From Cinclus cinclus (Eukaryota > Chordata > Aves > Passeriformes > Cinclidae): a stretch of DNA of 64,000 nt. The notes below the pieces were generated by a model. The model was not told the DNA's origin and did not search any database. It was given only the letters and a program-made list of their open reading frames with translations. The first letter of the stretch is position 1, and each line of letters opens with the position of its first letter. The stretch is taken from positions 13,611,925 to 13,675,924 of the forward strand of contig NC_085060.1 of assembly GCF_963662255.1 (NCBI RefSeq), read 5' to 3'. Shown here in pieces: positions 46,201-52,659 of the stretch. The translations under genes were made by a program, and so were the position numbers.

Positions 46201-46691
46201 CCCCCTCCAGGGACCTGTGTGGGGTCCCCCAGTGTTTGATCCCACGGTGGGCATGCAGTGACTCCCGCTGTGTCGCAGGCGCTGGCGCACGGACCTGCCA
46301 CGGGGAGCCTGCCTGCTCAGCTCCCTCTCGGTGGAGCACGACAAGGTGCCAGTGGAGGGAGGTGTCAAGGCCATCGTGCTGACGTCCCAGTACCTCATCG
46401 AGCCCAGCGCCATGGGCCGCTCCCGGGTGACCCACATCTGCAGGGCTGACCTCAGGTAACCTCAGGGACCCTCTGGGGTGCTCAGGGACCCTCAGCAGGA
46501 TGTGCTGCTCCATAACATTGCCACGGTCTCTCCTGGCCACTCACCCCCCCTTCCTGTCTCTTCCCTTCTCCAGGGGCCGGTCTCCCGAGTGGTATAACAG
46601 GGTCTTTGGCCACCTCTGTGCCATGGAGCTGGCGAGGATTCGAGACTCTTTTCCAGCCCTGAGTCCGAACAGCCCTGAGACAAAGATTTGA
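6257..46691 (+). CDS. STARD8: STARD8 (DLC3) Rho GTPase-activating protein, 15 coding exons
   Basis: The product is a RhoGAP of the DLC family that switches off RhoA-type GTPases at adhesions and membranes. Exons: 6257-6301, 8562-8595, 38658-38729, 39987-40068, 41082-41145, 41431-42788, 43399-43572, 44049-44208, 44440-44638, 44756-44966, 45140-45254, 45502-45717, 45923-46140, 46279-46455, 46574-46691. They sum to 3243 nt (1080 aa), close to the 1103 aa of the human long form. Domain order is an N-terminal SAM (about residues 28-82), a serine-rich linker (100-610), RhoGAP (about 629-835, arginine finger R668 in GIFRKSG) and a C-terminal START domain (about 862-1075). It is assigned to STARD8 rather than DLC1 or STARD13 from the N-terminus (MPLLDFFW), the start of the linker (NEDSEEEEF) and the C-terminal segments. 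Every exon has GT-AG borders and matching phases. No frameshift or premature stop was found. Confidence 0.97.
6302..8561 (+). other. STARD8 intron 1
   Basis: Contains a (TG)n run at 6596-6641 and otherwise unremarkable sequence. It ends in a long polypyrimidine tract before the acceptor at 8560-8561. Confidence 0.8.
6596..6641. repeat. (TG)n microsatellite
   Basis: Dinucleotide repeat with one C interruption, about 300 nt downstream of exon 1 in intron 1. Such tracts close to promoters can be length-polymorphic. Confidence 0.9.
8562..8595 (+). CDS. STARD8: STARD8 coding exon 2 (34-nt small exon)
   Basis: Encodes KFSLLEDKKDA plus one base of the next codon (phase 0 in, phase 1 out). It is preceded by a strong T/C-rich tract and TTTTCACAG, and followed by GTAAGC. 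Joining it to exon 3 rebuilds a Glu codon and the IEAKKACDWL start of the SAM domain. The human long form has a similar charged linker here. It would be skipped by any transcript starting in intron 2. Confidence 0.88.
8596..12690 (+). other. STARD8 intron 2, first part
   Basis: No exon recognised. It holds a short (GAG)n run at 9089-9108. Two AT-richer stretches (about 11180-11340 and 12230-12470) stand out from the GC-rich surroundings and could be conserved noncoding sequence, which only alignment could show. Confidence 0.5.
12690..13310 (+). promoter_or_regulatory. CpG island in intron 2, candidate alternative promoter
   Basis: About 600 nt extremely rich in CpG in the middle of a long intron, with no TATA box. 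It contains a plausible first coding exon (13058-13181). DLC-family genes are known to use several promoters. Activity is inferred. Confidence 0.6.
13058..13181 (+). CDS. STARD8: Candidate alternative first coding exon of STARD8
   Basis: An ATG in strong context (G at -3 and +4) opens 41 codons plus one base up to a good donor (GCAG|GTGAGT). That is phase 1, exactly what the SAM exon at 38658 requires, so exon 2 would be skipped. The peptide starts MDLRDGVGVAAPRW and then turns Arg/Ala-rich. The frame has no earlier ATG within the island. I do not recognise the peptide, and GC-rich DNA makes open frames easy, so this is a prediction. Confidence 0.4.
13311..17279 (+). other. STARD8 intron 2, between first and second intronic CpG islands
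   Basis: No exon recognised. The stretch 13520-13740 is AT-richer and lacks repeat character. A GC-rich patch at about 15700-15930 has some CpG but no convincing first exon. Confidence 0.45.
17280..17694 (-). mobile_element. CR1 LINE fragment, reverse orientation
   Basis: Begins with CAGAATCCCAGAATGGTTTG, the reverse complement of the CR1 3' end. It continues through the typical '..CTTGGACACTTCCAGGGATG..' and 'GGCAACCTGTGCCAG' segments into older 3' UTR sequence. It is truncated and far too short to encode reverse transcriptase. It abuts a CpG island. Confidence 0.88.
17695..18060 (+). promoter_or_regulatory. CpG island in intron 2, candidate alternative promoter
   Basis: CpG-rich DNA begins sharply at the edge of a CR1 fragment and ends near a donor-like CTGAAG|GTAAAT at 18044/18045. 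One frame (ATG codons at 17645, inside CR1, and about 17809) reaches this donor in phase 1, compatible with the SAM exon. All three frames are largely open here, so the phase match is weak evidence. Confidence 0.4.
18261..18481 (+). mobile_element. CR1 LINE 3' fragment, forward orientation
   Basis: Matches the CR1 3' region pattern: GTTGGATATTAGGAACAGTT, the 'ACAGGCTGCCCA' and 'GTCCCTGGAGGGATTTAACA' segments, then 'CTAACCTGAATGAATTCTGTG' near the end. It is a truncated remnant. Confidence 0.87.
20894..20906. promoter_or_regulatory. HNF1-like motif
   Basis: GTTAATGATTGAG resembles the HNF1 site GTTAATNATTAAC. A second such site lies about 440 nt downstream. Motif only. Confidence 0.25.
21334..21360. 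promoter_or_regulatory. HNF1-like motif near an E-box
   Basis: GTTAATCATTGAC (one difference from each conserved half-site pattern) is followed by a CACGTG E-box at about 21360, a GATA-type TTATCA and a RUNX-type ACCACAG within 70 nt. The density suggests an intronic enhancer, but this is motif evidence only. Confidence 0.3.
21785..21804. repeat. Perfect 20-bp palindrome
   Basis: CCTGTACCTGCAGGTACAGG equals its own reverse complement. It contains two inverted TACCTG/CAGGTA sites, the type bound by ZEB and SNAIL factors. Confidence 0.8.
24909..24934. repeat. T-rich tract
   Basis: Two T runs separated by a G, in intron 2 about 75 nt before a CR1 remnant. Confidence 0.85.
25008..25219 (+). mobile_element. 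CR1 LINE 3' fragment, forward orientation
   Basis: Shows the CR1 tail pattern: 'GGTTGCCCAGAGAAGCTGTG', 'CCCATCCCTGGAAGTGTTCA', 'GGTCCCTTCCAACCTAAACC', then the degenerate terminal octamer repeats. It is a truncated remnant. Confidence 0.88.
25220..28818 (+). other. STARD8 intron 2, fourth part
   Basis: No exon recognised. A 16-bp palindrome lies at 27828-27843. The block 28290-28520 is AT-richer than its surroundings, with a minus-strand frame of 69 codons that I cannot place in any family. Confidence 0.45.
27828..27843. repeat. Perfect 16-bp palindrome
   Basis: TTGGTTAATTAACCAA reads the same on both strands. Its core resembles a homeodomain or HNF1 half-site pair without the central spacer base. 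Confidence 0.75.
28819..28847. repeat. (GGTGA)n microsatellite
   Basis: About five to six copies of the pentamer GGTGA. It contains repeated donor-like AGGTGAG sites but has no exon context. Confidence 0.88.
29621..29680. repeat. (TCGGC)12 pentanucleotide repeat
   Basis: Twelve perfect, uninterrupted copies of TCGGC (60 nt), each containing one CpG, inside a CpG island. Lack of interruptions suggests recent expansion and likely length polymorphism. The Ala-Arg-Leu-Gly-Ser and Arg-Ala-Glu-Pro-Ser frames across it are repeat translations, not genes. Confidence 0.95.
29793..29865 (+). CDS. STARD8: Candidate alternative first coding exon of STARD8
   Basis: An ATG with G at -3 and +4 follows an in-frame stop (29775-29777). 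It opens 24 codons plus one base to a strong donor (CACG|GTGAGT), phase 1, compatible with the SAM exon. A second in-frame ATG at 29832 would give an 11-codon start (MNKAGINSSCH). Short first exons joined directly to the SAM exon are known in DLC1, whose shorter isoform begins this way. The peptide itself is not recognised. Confidence 0.4.
29871..32100 (+). other. STARD8 intron 2, fifth part
   Basis: No exon recognised. CpG content stays raised until about 30420. A 19-nt T run lies at 30076-30094. Confidence 0.5.
30076..30094. repeat. poly(T) tract
   Basis: Nineteen consecutive T residues, with no clear retroposon body beside it. Confidence 0.9.
32103..32210 (+). mobile_element. CR1 LINE tail, forward orientation
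   Basis: Short remnant recognised by 'GGTTGGAGCAAGTTGGGTAG' and 'GGTCCCTTCCAACCCAAACT' followed by a decayed terminal repeat. Confidence 0.8.
32211..37177 (+). other. STARD8 intron 2, sixth part
   Basis: No exon recognised apart from the CR1 tail listed separately. The region 36100-36960 is GC-rich with long frames on both strands, including a 276-codon minus-strand frame. None shows a family match, and they overlap each other, so I take them as composition effects. Confidence 0.45.
33000..33090 (+). mobile_element. CR1 LINE tail, forward orientation
   Basis: Recognised by the 'GTGGACTTGATGATCTGAAA' segment and the terminal ATTCCATG octamer-like repeats (ACCATTCCATGATTCCATGA). It is the 3' end only. 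Confidence 0.8.
37179..37206. repeat. poly(T) tract
   Basis: Twenty-eight uninterrupted T residues, the longest homopolymer in the window. Confidence 0.93.
37207..38115 (+). other. STARD8 intron 2, seventh part
   Basis: No exon, RNA gene or clear repeat seen. Confidence 0.5.
38116..38636. mobile_element. AT-rich block, probable LTR-retrotransposon-derived
   Basis: About 500 nt of AT-rich DNA stand out sharply from GC-rich surroundings, without octamer CR1 features. The wording (for example TTTATTAAATCTTAAAGTAC and CAGTGTTCTTTTGGGGGTTA) resembles passerine endogenous retroviral LTRs as I remember them, probably in reverse orientation. No retroviral coding frame is present. Exact borders and target-site duplication are not resolved. 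It ends about 20 nt before the SAM exon acceptor. Confidence 0.45.
38658..38729 (+). CDS. STARD8: STARD8 coding exon 3 (SAM domain, first half)
   Basis: Encodes IEAKKACDWLRAAGFPQYAQ and the following LYE, the signature start of the DLC-family SAM domain. Phase 1 in and phase 1 out. Acceptor TTTCTTACAG; donor GAAG|GTGAGA. Being the first exon shared by all predicted isoforms with a SAM domain, it is the hub for the alternative first exons. Confidence 0.96.
38730..39986 (+). other. STARD8 intron 3
   Basis: Contains a CpG-rich patch at 39270-39420 that may be a promoter. No other exon is seen. Confidence 0.75.
39270..39420 (+). promoter_or_regulatory. CpG-rich patch in intron 3, candidate promoter for short isoform
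   Basis: A small GC/CpG cluster with GGACAATAGC and GCCATTGTTGG, which are inverted SOX-type sites. It also has an ATG at 39374 opening a 21-codon frame that stops by 39439. It lies between exon 3 and the exon holding Met81, so it could start the shorter STARD8 isoform. No splice or start evidence is available. Confidence 0.3.
39987..40068 (+). CDS. STARD8: STARD8 coding exon 4 (SAM domain, second half)
   Basis: Encodes SSFPLDISAVKKDHSFLDQD and SLKSLC, completing the helical core of the SAM domain. Phase 1 in, phase 2 out (donor GCAG|GTAATG). Confidence 0.96.
40069..41081 (+). other. STARD8 intron 4
   Basis: No repeat or exon recognised. Ends in CTTGCAG. Confidence 0.8.
41082..41145 (+). 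CDS. STARD8: STARD8 coding exon 5 (contains Met81)
   Basis: Encodes RRLMTLNTCASMKLDVHFQR KQ. The Met at 41089 is residue 81. The human short isoform (1023 aa against 1103) begins 80 residues downstream of the long one at the matching MTLN sequence, so the internal start is conserved. Phase 2 in, phase 0 out. Confidence 0.96.
41146..41430 (+). other. STARD8 intron 5
   Basis: 285 nt, no feature seen beyond the splice signals. Confidence 0.85.
41431..42788 (+). CDS. STARD8: STARD8 coding exon 6 (serine-rich adhesion-targeting linker)
   Basis: This 1358-nt exon encodes residues 100-552, the unstructured linker between SAM and RhoGAP. Motifs include an acidic start (NEDSEEEEF), a basic RSRSFLKR segment (residues 229-236), FPRSLSIESLCP (about 367-377, a conserved phospho-site type segment), SVYDNVP (429-435, matching the tyrosine motif that in DLC1 binds tensin SH2 domains) and LDDILQHM (454-461, matching the DLC1 LD-like talin-binding helix). 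It also has a Gly/Ser tract and an acidic run EEEEDEEESDS. It ends RRDSGVGASLTRPC in phase 2. The donor is CAG|GTATCA, unusual because the intron bases from +4 come from a CR1 tail. Confidence 0.96.
42792..42945 (-). mobile_element. CR1 LINE 3' fragment, reverse orientation, at the exon 6 donor
   Basis: Begins TCACAGAATCCGGAGGTGGT, the reversed CR1 terminus. It continues with the segment equivalent to 'GGACGCTTTCCACTAGACCA' and 'GCCCCGTCCAGCCTGGCCGT'. It is a remnant of about 150 nt. Its end forms part of the splice donor of exon 6. Confidence 0.88.
43107..43123. promoter_or_regulatory. CTCF-like motif
   Basis: TGCGCTCTGGTGGCCGC resembles the reverse-complement CTCF core (GCGCCCCCTGGTGGC). 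Motif only; it sits in a CpG-rich part of intron 6. Confidence 0.3.
43175..43180 (+). terminator. Possible intronic poly(A) signal
   Basis: ATTAAA, the commonest variant of the poly(A) hexamer, overlapping an in-frame stop after the read-through of exon 6. It would only be used in an intron-retained transcript. Confidence 0.3.
43399..43572 (+). CDS. STARD8: STARD8 coding exon 7
   Basis: Encodes KLRWHSFQNSHRPSLNSASL through VPHKQAWTW, the conserved stretch just before the RhoGAP domain (residues 553-610). Phase 2 in and out. Confidence 0.96.
43573..44048 (+). other. STARD8 intron 7
   Basis: Contains a (GT)n tract at 43946-43968. No exon or retroposon seen. Confidence 0.8.
43946..43968. repeat. 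(GT)n microsatellite
   Basis: About eleven GT units in intron 7. Confidence 0.88.
44049..44208 (+). CDS. STARD8: STARD8 coding exon 8 (start of RhoGAP domain)
   Basis: Encodes VPKFMKRSKVPDYRDKTVFG and the first RhoGAP helices (VQRTGQPLPQSIQQAMRYLR, then SQCLDQ). Phase 2 in, phase 0 out. Confidence 0.96.
44209..44439 (+). other. STARD8 intron 8
   Basis: 231 nt, no repeats. The remaining introns 9 to 14 are also short (117, 173, 247, 205, 138 and 118 nt) and hold nothing but splice signals. Confidence 0.85.
44440..44638 (+). CDS. STARD8: STARD8 coding exon 9 (RhoGAP catalytic arginine)
   Basis: Starts VGIFRKSGVKSRIQ. R668 is the arginine finger that stabilises the GTP-hydrolysis transition state in RhoGAPs. 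Also encodes the YDVADLLKQYFRDLPEPIFT signature. All expected catalytic-region residues are intact, so the GAP domain should be active. Phase 0 in, phase 1 out. Confidence 0.97.
44756..44966 (+). CDS. STARD8: STARD8 coding exon 10 (RhoGAP domain)
   Basis: Encodes VSKEQRLQAVQAAIILMPDE and the AGNLAVCLAPSIFHLNVSKK segment, containing the conserved Asn and Pro of RhoGAP helix packing. Phase 1 in, phase 2 out. Follows a 117-nt intron. Confidence 0.97.
45140..45254 (+). CDS. STARD8: STARD8 coding exon 11 (end of RhoGAP domain)
   Basis: Encodes AMHKRGTMGKPDQKDLNENM and AATQGLSHMITDCKKLFQ. The first part is the variable loop; the last helix closes the GAP domain. Phase 2 in, phase 0 out. Confidence 0.96.
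45502..45717 (+). CDS. STARD8: STARD8 coding exon 12 (start of START domain)
   Basis: 72 codons, phase 0 on both sides. Encodes VSHDILLQLSSSYMAADAYP and then SYFEQSVQNLLKESSEKFKG, the N-terminal helix of the START lipid-binding fold. Confidence 0.95.
45923..46140 (+). CDS. STARD8: STARD8 coding exon 13 (START domain)
   Basis: Encodes DGHPLRLWKVSTDVEAPPAT, the VLHRVLRERHLWDEDLL helix and YHYVMDSMAPHPRRDCMVLR, core strands of the START cavity. Phase 0 in, phase 2 out. Confidence 0.97.
46279..46455 (+). CDS. STARD8: STARD8 coding exon 14 (START domain)
   Basis: Encodes RWRTDLPRGACLLSSLSVEH, then the KAIVLTSQYLIEPSAMGRSR and VTHICRADL strands. Phase 2 in and out. Confidence 0.97.
46574..46691 (+). 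CDS. STARD8: STARD8 coding exon 15 (C-terminus and stop)
   Basis: Encodes GRSPEWYNRVFGHLCAMELA and RIRDSFPALSPNSPETKI, ending with TGA at 46689-46691. This is the C-terminal START helix, matching the human C-terminus in length and pattern. Confidence 0.97.
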
Positions 46692-47880
46692 GGCGCCAGG
46701 GTGCTCTGTCCTTTCAGACGTGGACTTGCCAGTGGATCCGGACTGGGGCTCTCAGCAGGAAGCACGATGTGGTGCAGTGCCCGTGGAGGGGGAGACAGAG
46801 GCACATGTTTATAAACATCCTTTCACCCTGGCCTGGGCAGTCCTGTCCCACGACCCGGGTGCTGCAGGGCAGCGTGGCCACAGAGGGGAAGCCGTGGTGT
46901 CCCACAGGAGAGGGAAAGAGTGGCCGTGGGGTGACCCCTGAATGCAGGCTGTGGCAGGAGCTGGGGCCCCTCATGCAAGCCAGGAGCAACAGCAGGGGTG
47001 GAGGAGCGTGGAGTGAGGCGGGAGGAGCGAGCAGGGAAAATGGGACCGTGTCCGCAGGTCGCAGTGCGGGGTCGGGAAGTGGAGGGTGGGAAGCAAGGGG
47101 GGGATTGTGTGTGTGGTGTCACCCGGTGGGGACAGCCAAGGAGTCACTGTGTGTTAGTGGAAGAGGCTGCTGTTCTGGGGGAAGAGGGCTGCCTGTAGAT
47201 GCATAGGTACAGCTCGAGTGTCAGTCGAGGGGCAGATGGAACCTGTTGCAGCACTGGTTCTGAATTCATGGAAGAAGCAGCCCTGTACTCCTGTGCCTTG
47301 CAGTTCTTGGCTGAAAGCCCTCTCTCTGCACTGGGTGTCACTGAGAGGAGGGATGGATGGACCGTTCTTAGCCAACACCATCCCTCAACCAGCCCACCTG
47401 TTATTCGCATGGGGCAGGACATGGCTGGAGCCCTGGAGCAGCTGCACCTGAGTGGGAAGGGGCAATGGCTGGAAAGAGGCATCGAGGTGGGGAGATGCTC
47501 CCCCTTTGTGCTGCCCCCTGTGTTGAGGGCTGTACCTGGAGAGGGAGGAGGGGTGGCAGGAAGGGCAGTTGTTTGGGATTCACCCCTCTTGGGCAGCTAC
47601 ACATGGCCCATGCCTTCCCACTCCCTGCAGAGACATTGTTCCCCTTTCCACCCCTTCCCTCCCTTCATGAAGGAACTGTTCACTGGAGCTGTCCACACCC
47701 AGAAGATGACCTGGTTTCTCCATTCAGGCAGGGACCCAAATTCCCAGACATTGTTCCAACTGGAAGATGACACGACCCGTGAGCTGGAGACCCCCAGTGT
47801 CAGTTTGGCCATAACTGTCTGTCTGTGTTTTGGTAAAAAGGAAAGCACAAATTGGCCTCTAGTGTGTGTTTTTATATACG

Positions 47881-47885
<5 letters not shown>

Positions 47886-47920
<35 letters not shown>
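47886..47920. repeat. (AT)n microsatellite in the 3' UTR
   Basis: About seventeen AT units, within the predicted STARD8 3' UTR. The transcript could form a self-complementary hairpin here. Confidence 0.9.
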
Positions 47921-48155
47921 CACTAACGTGGGGGAGTGAATTTTCTGATATTTTTTTAAAGTGGTTTTTTTTTTCTATCTATAAATACTTGTACAGGTGG
48001 AATATTAATATATAACTCTGATGGCAGAGCTCAGCACCAGGTATTGCTCACTTAGAGCCGGGTATTTTATATTTAAGGGACTTCTGTTTTGTATCATATG
48101 AAACTGCTGCAGTTTTTTGACTTGGATCGGGGCTGCTCTTCCCATCCGTGCAATT

Positions 48156-48161
48156 AATAAA
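48156..48161 (+). terminator. STARD8: STARD8 poly(A) signal
   Basis: Canonical AATAAA in ATTAATAAAGTACT, followed by a GT-rich stretch within 40 nt. It is the first canonical hexamer seen after the stop codon. Confidence 0.8.
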
Positions 48162-48179
48162 GTACTAACAAGATCTGCT

Positions 48180-49069
48180 GGCTGATGAGGAAGCCTCTGT
48201 GTTCAGGGCTTCACCACCAGAGCAGCCCAGTGCTGAACAATATGTGGCCCTGGGGCAGCCCCTGCGTGGGTGAAGAAAATCAAACCCAGCATTTCCCACA
48301 TCCAGCTGTGCTCCAGGGCCTTGCCAGGGTTTGGGGTTCTCCTGGCATTGACACCTGCAGCAGGGAAAGCACCTTGAGGAGGAAGATGAGCATCCAGCAT
48401 CAGTGATGCTGATGAAGAAGAAACACACTGGGGTGTTGAATTCCCTGGAGCAGACACCTCTGTTTTGGAAGTAGTGATGGGAATGGGGTGGAACATGCTG
48501 GAGTAGATGAAGATGATGTTGATGAAGGCTGCAAGATTAAAGCCTGGAGAGGAAGAAATCCCTCTCTGAGCTTGGCTAAAGGGTGGGATTGGCAGCAGCA
48601 GGACTGCTCTGACATTTAGCATTAATGACGTGAGGGCAGCCCTGGCTCATCCCAAATCCACCCACGGCCAGGGCTCTAGCACGGGGATGGAAAGGGTACC
48701 CTCCCCATCCTGGGATGGAAGCCAAGCTGGCATCTCATCTTCCAGGGCCCCAGCAGCATGGCAACACTCCACAGACCCAGCCAGGCATCCCATGGATGGA
48801 GGGTTGTGAGCTCTCAGGGACCCCCACTCCCACAGGGAACCCTGTCCTGCCCCACATCGTCCCTATCCCTGGGTTCCAAGTCCCTAGTGGATTGCATGAA
48901 GAGGTTCCCCACCCCTCTGCACAATGCAGACACTAAATAACACCCCAAAGCCTCTGCAAAGCTGGCTGGAGCCATCCCAGGGCTTTTGGGCTTAGCCCAG
49001 CCATGCTCCCAAATCCGCCTCCGCTCAGCACCATCAGCCGATCAGTCAGGAGTGTTTTCCTCCAACACC
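48180..49069. other. 3' flanking DNA, no gene recognised
   Basis: Ordinary sequence with no recognisable exon or repeat. Confidence 0.5.
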
Positions 49070-49440
49070 TGCTTTACAGACACTAACACTTAAAATTAAT
49101 TTCTTGCTGAAATCCTCCAAGTTTCATTAACAGAGCTTTATGTTTTTTCCCTGCACATTGTTACAGATTAATCTTTTAAGACCTTATAAAAGCCAATCCC
49201 TACAACTTAGCAAACCCCTGCATTGGGAAATGATTGCAGAGCAGCAGTGCCAGGCTCAGTTTGGCTTAATTAGAGATAAAAGGAGAGAAAATCATTCCTT
49301 ATTAGCCAGTCAGGTAGAAGCTGTACTGTATTTAGAGTGCAAACAGCCCAATTACAGGGAGGAACATGCACAGTTGTCTTTCATTACAGGTACTTGAAAA
49401 TGTGCATATGGGGAAAATTAATGATGATTCTCTCCTGCCA
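49070..49440. promoter_or_regulatory. Candidate conserved noncoding element
   Basis: An AT-rich, non-repetitive island in GC-rich surroundings. It is rich in homeodomain-type TTAATTA/TAATTAG-like cores (for example GGCTTAATTAGAGATAAAAG) with GATA-like GATAA. It lacks coding potential and retroposon features. This texture is typical of developmental enhancers; conservation was not tested. Confidence 0.4.
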
Positions 49441-49904
49441 AAGAGAAGCTGCAGCCATCCCAGCTGGCTGTGTGGGCCATCTCTGGCATAGGAGTGATGC
49501 TTGTCTAACCTGACCCATCCCTGGGACCCTTGGGCTGTTATCTCAGCCCTGGCAGAAGGATCTTTAAAGGTTGAGCTGTTGCTCAACCAAAGCTCTCAGT
49601 GTACAGGTAGTACCTGGCTGGTGGAGTCTCCCTGTCCCCCCCTCACCTACACAACACCTACCTTCCCCCACACCTACCCAGTGTGCACTTTCACAAATGC
49701 ACTTCACTCTGTACCACTCCTGTGCCAGGGTGGGGCCCCCACGGCTCTGCAACTTCTCTGTCTTCAAGGGCAGAATGCTCCCCTTGGCCTAAATCAGCCC
49801 CAGCCAGGAGAGACCCTCATGTCTCAGGGGATTTAAGCAATTCCAGTGGGCTGGAATAACTTTCTCAGGCAATAAAAGCGAACTGGTTTCTCTTCCTGCA
49901 CTCA

Positions 49905-50110
49905 GATCGGGCTTTTAAGCCCAGGCAGTAGCTCAGCATCACGGCCACTCCCTCCCACCTACCCCCATGTGGGGATGAGAATGGGTAAGAAAAGGGAAGC
50001 TTTGTGGGTTGAGATAAGAACAGCTTAGCAATTAATACAAAAAATTATTATAATGCTAATGGAGAGAAAGAAATAAAACCCAGGAGAAACAAGTGATGCC
50101 CAGTACACTC
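49905..50110. mobile_element. ERVL-type LTR fragment
   Basis: Contains GGGTTGAGATAAGAACAG, an AT-rich AATTATTATAATGCTAATGG stretch, AATAAAACCCAGGAGAAACA and AAGTGATGCCCAGTACACTC. This is the layout of a widespread avian endogenous-retrovirus LTR. It is a fragment with no retroviral coding sequence. Family name and borders need a repeat library. Confidence 0.55.
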
Positions 50111-52439
50111 ACCCACCTCCTGCTGTCACAGCAGCTTTACACTCTGGTTGTATTTCTCAACATGAGCTTTGTTAGTGGTCCAAGAATTTCCCACCCTTTG
50201 GCAGCAGTCCTTGTCCAGCTCCTGGGATTGCATCTCCTCCCAAGCCTGGGATGATGTAGGGCTGTTGGACACCTCCCCACACGGGTTCAGCCTCTGGGCT
50301 GTGCAGCCCAGCAAATGTTACAATACAGACCCCGAGGGGCTCGGGGAAGGCTTGTGCAACCTAACGGCATAGATTTATATCCCGGGATTTCAAAGGTGTG
50401 ACCTCCATGGCAGAGCTCTGCAGTCATGTCCCAGACAGCCCCCCTTCCCACACAGGCCCCTTCCCACTGGATAATGTGTTTGAGCAAACTAAACCTTTTC
50501 CTTTTGCTTTGTTTGCCACTAGGATGATCCCTCAGTTCTCTCTGGCTTCTCTGGAGCTTTTCCCCCTCTCTGGATGAAGACCATGCCACCTGCCCAGCCT
50601 GGCAGTCACACAAACAGGCACTCTGATTTCAGCATTCCTGCAGGACAGACATTGTCTGATCATGGACAAGATGACAATTCAGGCATCCTCACTGCCTGAT
50701 GCCACTGACAGAGATTTGGGACAAAACCATTCATTTTTACATAAAAGAAAGTGCTGTGAACCCATGCAGTGCTCCTGGCCCTGCCAGCACTGCACTGGCA
50801 CCTTGACAGACAAGGCTTCTCTTGGGATCACACACCCAGCTTGGAGAAGGACCTCCCATGAGTCCTGTGGGAGGTGAGTGGTCCCAGCAGGAGTCCTCAG
50901 GATCTCAGGCCCACTTCAGAACTCAAGATTATCCATCTGTTCCCATCCTAAGGCACCTCATTGGGCTCTGCATTCTTTTTCTGTCCTCAGATGTAGGAGA
51001 TCCTTCAGGTAGAAAAGAGATGGAAGTGGGCAAATGGGAGATAACACTGCTTTAACTGGGACTTCTAAAGTTAAAAAAGGAACACGGGCAGATTCATGCT
51101 GGAAACAGATTACACAAATCTGACCAGATCCTGTAGGTAAGTGAAGTCTGACAGTCCTTGTGGCAAGGGGAAGAACCCAGGTGCTGAAGGAAGCAGGACA
51201 CCAAGTGCTTCTTAAAAGCAGGGATAGTTTAGTGGCACAGCTACAAAACAGGATGGAAGGATATTTGGGCTCAGCGGATGCTCCAGCTCTCCTTTTAGTG
51301 ACAGTCACAGTGCCAATCTCATGGTTTTTATCTGGAATGATGATGCCCTGCAGATCCCTCGCTGAGGTTGCAGAGGTCAGGAGGGAATCCCATCCTCCCC
51401 CACCTGGTCCATCCCATTGCACATGGCAGCCAGAACCGGGAGCAGCATGGAGGCACTCCCAGGGCACATCCACGGTAATGACAGATGTGGTCCTGCTCCC
51501 AAGTGCAATTCTTTCCAATGACATCCTGTTTCTGCTGGGGGCTATGAGAGGCTTTCTGGGGCAGGAACACGTCACATCACCAGCTGTGGGACAGCTGGCA
51601 GGCGAGCAGCTCCTGTTGTCCTGGCCCTGCCCTGCTCTTGCTGTTCCCTCTAGAAAAAGGCAGTTCCACTGTAGGTGCTCTCCCAAAGGTGCTGCTGCCT
51701 CTGCAACCCAGCCAGGGGCTGGTGGCATTGAAAGTTTCTTCCCAAATTATCCAGGATTTTTACTGTCCCTCATCAAACCCCTGTTTGTCCTGGTGTGAGT
51801 TTATCACAACTTTTATTTGATCAATATAATAAATCCTCCTCTAACCAAACAAACCCCACCCCAACAGGGTCACAATCTCTGGTTCCAGCTGAGGTATCTC
51901 CATAAAGCACAACCCCTCCCTGGGAAACCTGTTTTCCCAGAAACTTCCCCCCATGCCAGCCCCAGCTCCAGATGTAGAAGCAGCATTTCCAATAATAATC
52001 AAACCTTTAGCAAACATCATTAGTGACAATTTGCCAATGGGCAGAAATAATTACAGGTAATTGCTCTGTGGAGCACCATTTTCTCCATGTTAAACAGGGA
52101 AACACAAGTAGGGAAAGAGAAGTACCAAAGGGCAAAAGTTGCTGTTTCAAGGCTACAAAATGAGAAGAGACACCTGCTCTGACCCTACACCACCTCCTGC
52201 TAGGCTGGCCTTGTGCAGGGGCCTGAACCCACAGCTCCAGGAGTTTTGGTATTCCCAAGGCTGGCATCTGGAGGCACAGCTGGCTGCATCTTCCTTGTCA
52301 CCGTGCCCCTGGTACCCTGCCCCTAGCAAGGCATGGCATCCCGGTGTTCCCCTGTCCCTTGGTTGGGACTCGGTCATCCACTCCAGGCTGCTGTGGAACA
52401 CTTTGGGGGAGTCACAATGAACTGGTGGCAGTTTAGGGC
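50111..52439. other. 3' flanking DNA, no gene recognised
   Basis: Overlapping frames on both strands (for example around 50958-51798) have no family resemblance. No repeat of clear type is seen. Confidence 0.45.
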
Positions 52440-52640
52440 ACCGCAGGGAGCGGATTATGCAAATGAGGACATCCTAACGGCATTCCAAGATTTTTAGTCA
52501 CATTTAATTACCTTCCTTCTTCCCCCTCTCTGTGCCTGTCCCTGATCAAATTAAAACAAACAACCCCCAGCAGAGTGTTGGTGACAGGAGTCGTGTTGGA
52601 GACTAATTAAAATCTGACGATTGTCACCACGATGAGCCTG
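52440..52640. promoter_or_regulatory. Candidate conserved noncoding element with octamer site
   Basis: Contains a perfect POU octamer ATGCAAAT (52457-52464) and several TAATTA/TTAAT cores (CATTTAATTACC, GACTAATTAAAATC). AT-rich and non-repetitive, ending where a minisatellite begins. Confidence 0.4.
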
Positions 52641-52659
52641 GCAGCCGCCCGTGCCAGGC

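Larger units (their letters stand above)
46692..48178 (+). other. STARD8: STARD8 3' UTR
   Basis: Runs from the stop codon to just after the AATAAA at 48156-48161, about 1.5 kb. It includes an (AT)n tract (47886-47920) and an A/T-rich second half (47870-48160) that contrasts with the GC-rich first half and may hold stability or microRNA sites. No earlier canonical poly(A) signal was noticed. Confidence 0.75.

Noticed and set aside
46500..46573. A weaker acceptor alternative for the last exon
   Set aside because: Only the acceptor ending at 46573 keeps the phase and gives the conserved GRSPEWYN sequence.
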